Shown here: positions 61,856-64,000 of the stretch, in pieces
How positions within the stretch are numbered: position 1 is the stretch's first letter
How the letters are laid out: every line of letters begins with the position of its first letter
Source: Globomyces pollinis-pini
Taxonomy: Eukaryota > Chytridiomycota > Chytridiomycetes > Rhizophydiales > Globomycetaceae
NCBI GenBank assembly: GCA_025399215.1
Contig: MU621119.1
Coordinates: forward strand, 42,926 to 106,925
DNA: 64,000 nucleotides
Reading direction: 5' to 3'
Program-made: the position numbers and the translations under genes
The notes under the pieces: generated by a model
What the model was told of the DNA's origin: nothing
The model's database searches: none
Seen by the model: only the letters and a program-made list of their open reading frames with translations

Positions 61856-63552
61856 TTATAATAAGTCATCTTCACTAACATCATCCAAAAATTGTGGATT
61901 GGTTGATTTAAATTTTTTGGTTGCCTCTCTTGATCTATTTTGGTATATCGTTGTTTTCTCTTTCGTTATGACCTGTGGATCAATGCAGTTTAATTTCTTT
62001 TCATTCAAAGGGATTTTAGTTTCGGATTTAACATTCAATCGTAGTTCCTTCTTGTCGCCAATTTTCGGTTCAGAGCGTAATTCATTGTCATTTTTCGGAC
62101 ACACTTCTAGTGCGCTAATTTGTTTTGGAACTATAGGGGGGTCACCAACACTTCTTGACATCACATTTTTCATTGACTGTGTGGATTCAGTCGGATCCAA
62201 AATATATCGACTCGATCCATATTCTCTTTCATTCAGGTATTGGTAATCTACGTAGCTTTCGAAACGATCTAATTCGGAATGTTGAGTTCGACCTACGACC
62301 GGATGCATATGATCTAGTTCGGCATGGCTAGGAAGAATACTTGATTCATGACGCTGAAAAAGGTCTTGATTTGATAGGTGCTCACTTGATTGTATTTGTA
62401 ATCGCCTTGGAGGATGGTAATCTATTGCCTGTCGAGATCTAGCTGGTAATTCTGAACGCTGCGAATGGTAGTAATATGGATCATCATCCGGGGAATATCT
62501 ATGATCATAATAACCACTATCTTCTTCATATGGATATACTGCCCCATCTTCATAATAATAAGGGGCTTGGGAATACTCCATCGGATACTCTACATAGTAT
62601 TGCTCTTGAGGGTATGGGTTATTCCTATCTACATATATAATTTGTGGTTCAATGAATGAATGCATAGGGTACGAATAGCAATCAATAACATTCAGATCAT
62701 CATAAGGTATTATCGTGTTGGCGTAAATGGAAGGGTCGTAAATCAATCCAGTTTCTGAAATATCTCTAGATGGCTGTGTGTTGGTGACAGTAAATTTAGT
62801 AGCTGTAGAATAAATATTATGATTTGAATTTGTTGATGGATTTGCTAAGGCCATTTTCTTTGATTTAGATTTCTTTAGAAGTTTTTTTTTAAACAATTTT
62901 ACAGATTGACTATTCTTTTTGATTTTTGATGTAGTTCGAAAGGCAACATTATCACTATTATGAGCACTTTTCTGATTCGATATGTCTTCGTTTGTCGATT
63001 TATCCTCTAATTTAATAAAATGTGATTGTAACATTTTCTGATAGACTTTTATACCATTTGAATTAAAGGATTGAAAATCAGCTTTAATTTTTGGATCCTT
63101 CCAAGCATTTTCAACTGCAACTACATCTTCATCAAGCTGCTCTGTTAGTCCAATCTCTTGTTTTCGACTTTTTCGAATCATACCATTATCTACAATTATC
63201 TACTGTTAGTCACACATCGACATACTTGCTGACTCTTGATATCAATTTCATCATCATTTTCAAATACTTTGCCATACTTTTCAATGATATTATCCCAAGA
63301 ATTTTTTAATCTGTAATGCGATTTGAATCTTAAAAACTCCAGATCTTCCTTTTCCACAACAGGTGTTGGATTTTCAGGAGGTAAATCATTGTTGGTACTT
63401 GAACTTTCTAATTTCTTATTTCTTCCTGCTTTTTTGACAACTTTAAAGCGATTGGTGTTCATCAACAACTCATCGTCACTATCACTTGCAGACACCGTCG
63501 CATCTGATTGATCCGAATGGATTCCATAATCCTGGGTATCATTTACTGTCAT
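61856..63552 (-). CDS. SCM3: Scm3/HJURP-like CENP-A chaperone
   Basis: Histone chaperone that loads CENP-A at centromeres. First exon (from MTVNDTQDYGIHSDQS, ATG 63552): acidic start, then SHYRLKNSWDNIIEKYGKVF and DDEIDIKSQQ. A 26-nt intron at 63200-63225 joins to IIVDNGMIRK, so the join matches the Scm3 core EIDL-TGEIVVDNGHLR. The remaining 440 residues (one exon) are disordered and rich in Tyr, Pro, Asp and Ser, with a YYYED/YDHRYSPDDDPYYY stretch and a basic KLFKKKLLKKSKSKK segment, probably nucleus- or DNA-directed. Only the core is recognisable; HJURP-type TLTY motif not checked. Kept as putative. Confidence 0.65.
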
Positions 63553-64000
63553 TGGAATTCGATGTTTGTATTTACTTCGTTTTGTTGATCAAATCCAGTT
63601 GAAAAAATAATTTTTGTCCAGACAAAAGAAAGAAGAAAGAACTCAAAATCTCATTCACGTTCAATACAAGGGATTACAGGATAGATTGAACTTGAAGTTT
63701 GAAAGATGCCTCATTCTGGATATTGCTTGGATTGAGTTCCATTTTCAATCGCTCTTGTCAGATACTCGAAAAGGTAACAGACAAACAGTTTAGAAAAACA
63801 TGATTTTTGTAGTTGAGTTCTATAGCTTCAAAACTATACAAGCGAATTAATATACTAATCATTTAATTTGCAGAACAAATTAAATCAACCAAGACTCTTG
63901 GTGTTGGTATTTATAGAGAAGAATCAAAATGTAAAGCAATAGAAATATTATAAGAAAACTTTATTCATCTATCAATAACCAAATTTACTTGAGGTCTGCC
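63553..64000. other. Right-edge spacer, possible exons of an unidentified plus-strand gene
   Basis: Upstream of Scm3. Open plus-strand stretches occur around 63660-63770 (GLQDRLNLKFERCLILDIAW) and 63874-63955 (EQIKSTKTLGVGIYREESKC), separated by GT-AG-like gaps, but no start codon or family could be fixed. Could be the 5' part of a gene cut by the window edge, or a small gene ending at TAA near 63955. Confidence 0.3.

Overview
The window is nuclear DNA of a gene-dense, AT-rich eukaryote, most likely an early-diverging (chytrid-grade or zoosporic) fungus. Three things point there: fungal-type genes (SVF1-like, PFF1-like vacuolar protease, ALG7, a KIN1/MARK kinase, an Scm3-type CENP-A chaperone); genes often missing or reduced in yeasts (a PEX26-like peroxin, full-length RPAP3, ACMSD, RBM18); and an intronless Crinkler-type NTPase-nuclease. 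The species cannot be named from the sequence. Most genes carry several GT-AG introns of only about 25-34 nt, so each real gene appears as several short open stretches joined by tiny introns. I rebuilt many junctions by hand; coordinates below are gene spans from start codon to stop codon, introns included. No tRNA, rRNA, CRISPR array or recognisable transposase was seen.

Layout. 1-10.7 kb: peroxisomal acyl-CoA oxidase (cut by the left edge), MED22, a PEX26-like tail-anchored protein, SVF1 (divergent promoter with two CRE palindromes), an RBM18-like RRM protein, FAHD1, ALG7 and a FAF1/C1orf131-like 40S assembly factor. 10.8-13.7 kb: vacuolar membrane protease. 14-19 kb: an accessory-looking stretch with the Crinkler-type protein, ACMSD and a DKGKGK-repeat acidic protein; two short blocks of this stretch recur at 6.9-7.1 kb, about 88-89% identical. 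19.2-24.5 kb: eIF6, a tandem array of three p24-alpha cargo-receptor genes, and a SIRT2/HST2-class sirtuin with an acidic insert in its zinc knuckle. 24.5-31.6 kb: an orphan multi-pass membrane protein, the KIN1/MARK kinase, a TMEM198/DUF4203 membrane protein with a long acidic ectodomain, and an unknown protein. 32-43 kb: a GGCT-fold protein, mitochondrial uS15m, an unknown membrane protein, a possible gene relic, BolA1, a coiled-coil protein, SMC5, an LRR-like protein and a 67-residue ORF. 43.6-52.9 kb: RPAP3, a helical-repeat/DUF4246 fusion, a CSC1/TMEM63/OSCA channel, and proteasome alpha7. 53-64 kb: SMU1, an RGS protein, an alpha-arrestin with a proline-rich tail, ERV1/ALR, ARFGAP1, a secreted Cys-rich protein, and Scm3/HJURP.

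Most of the content is housekeeping: secretory pathway (three p24s, ARFGAP1, ALG7), splicing (SMU1), transcription (MED22, RPAP3), translation (eIF6, uS15m, 40S factor), chromatin (SMC5, Scm3, sirtuin) and signalling (KIN1/MARK, RGS, arrestin). The less ordinary parts are the Crinkler-type locus with its duplicated flanking blocks, the helical-repeat/DUF4246 fusion, the split sirtuin zinc knuckle, and the very short introns and micro-exons.
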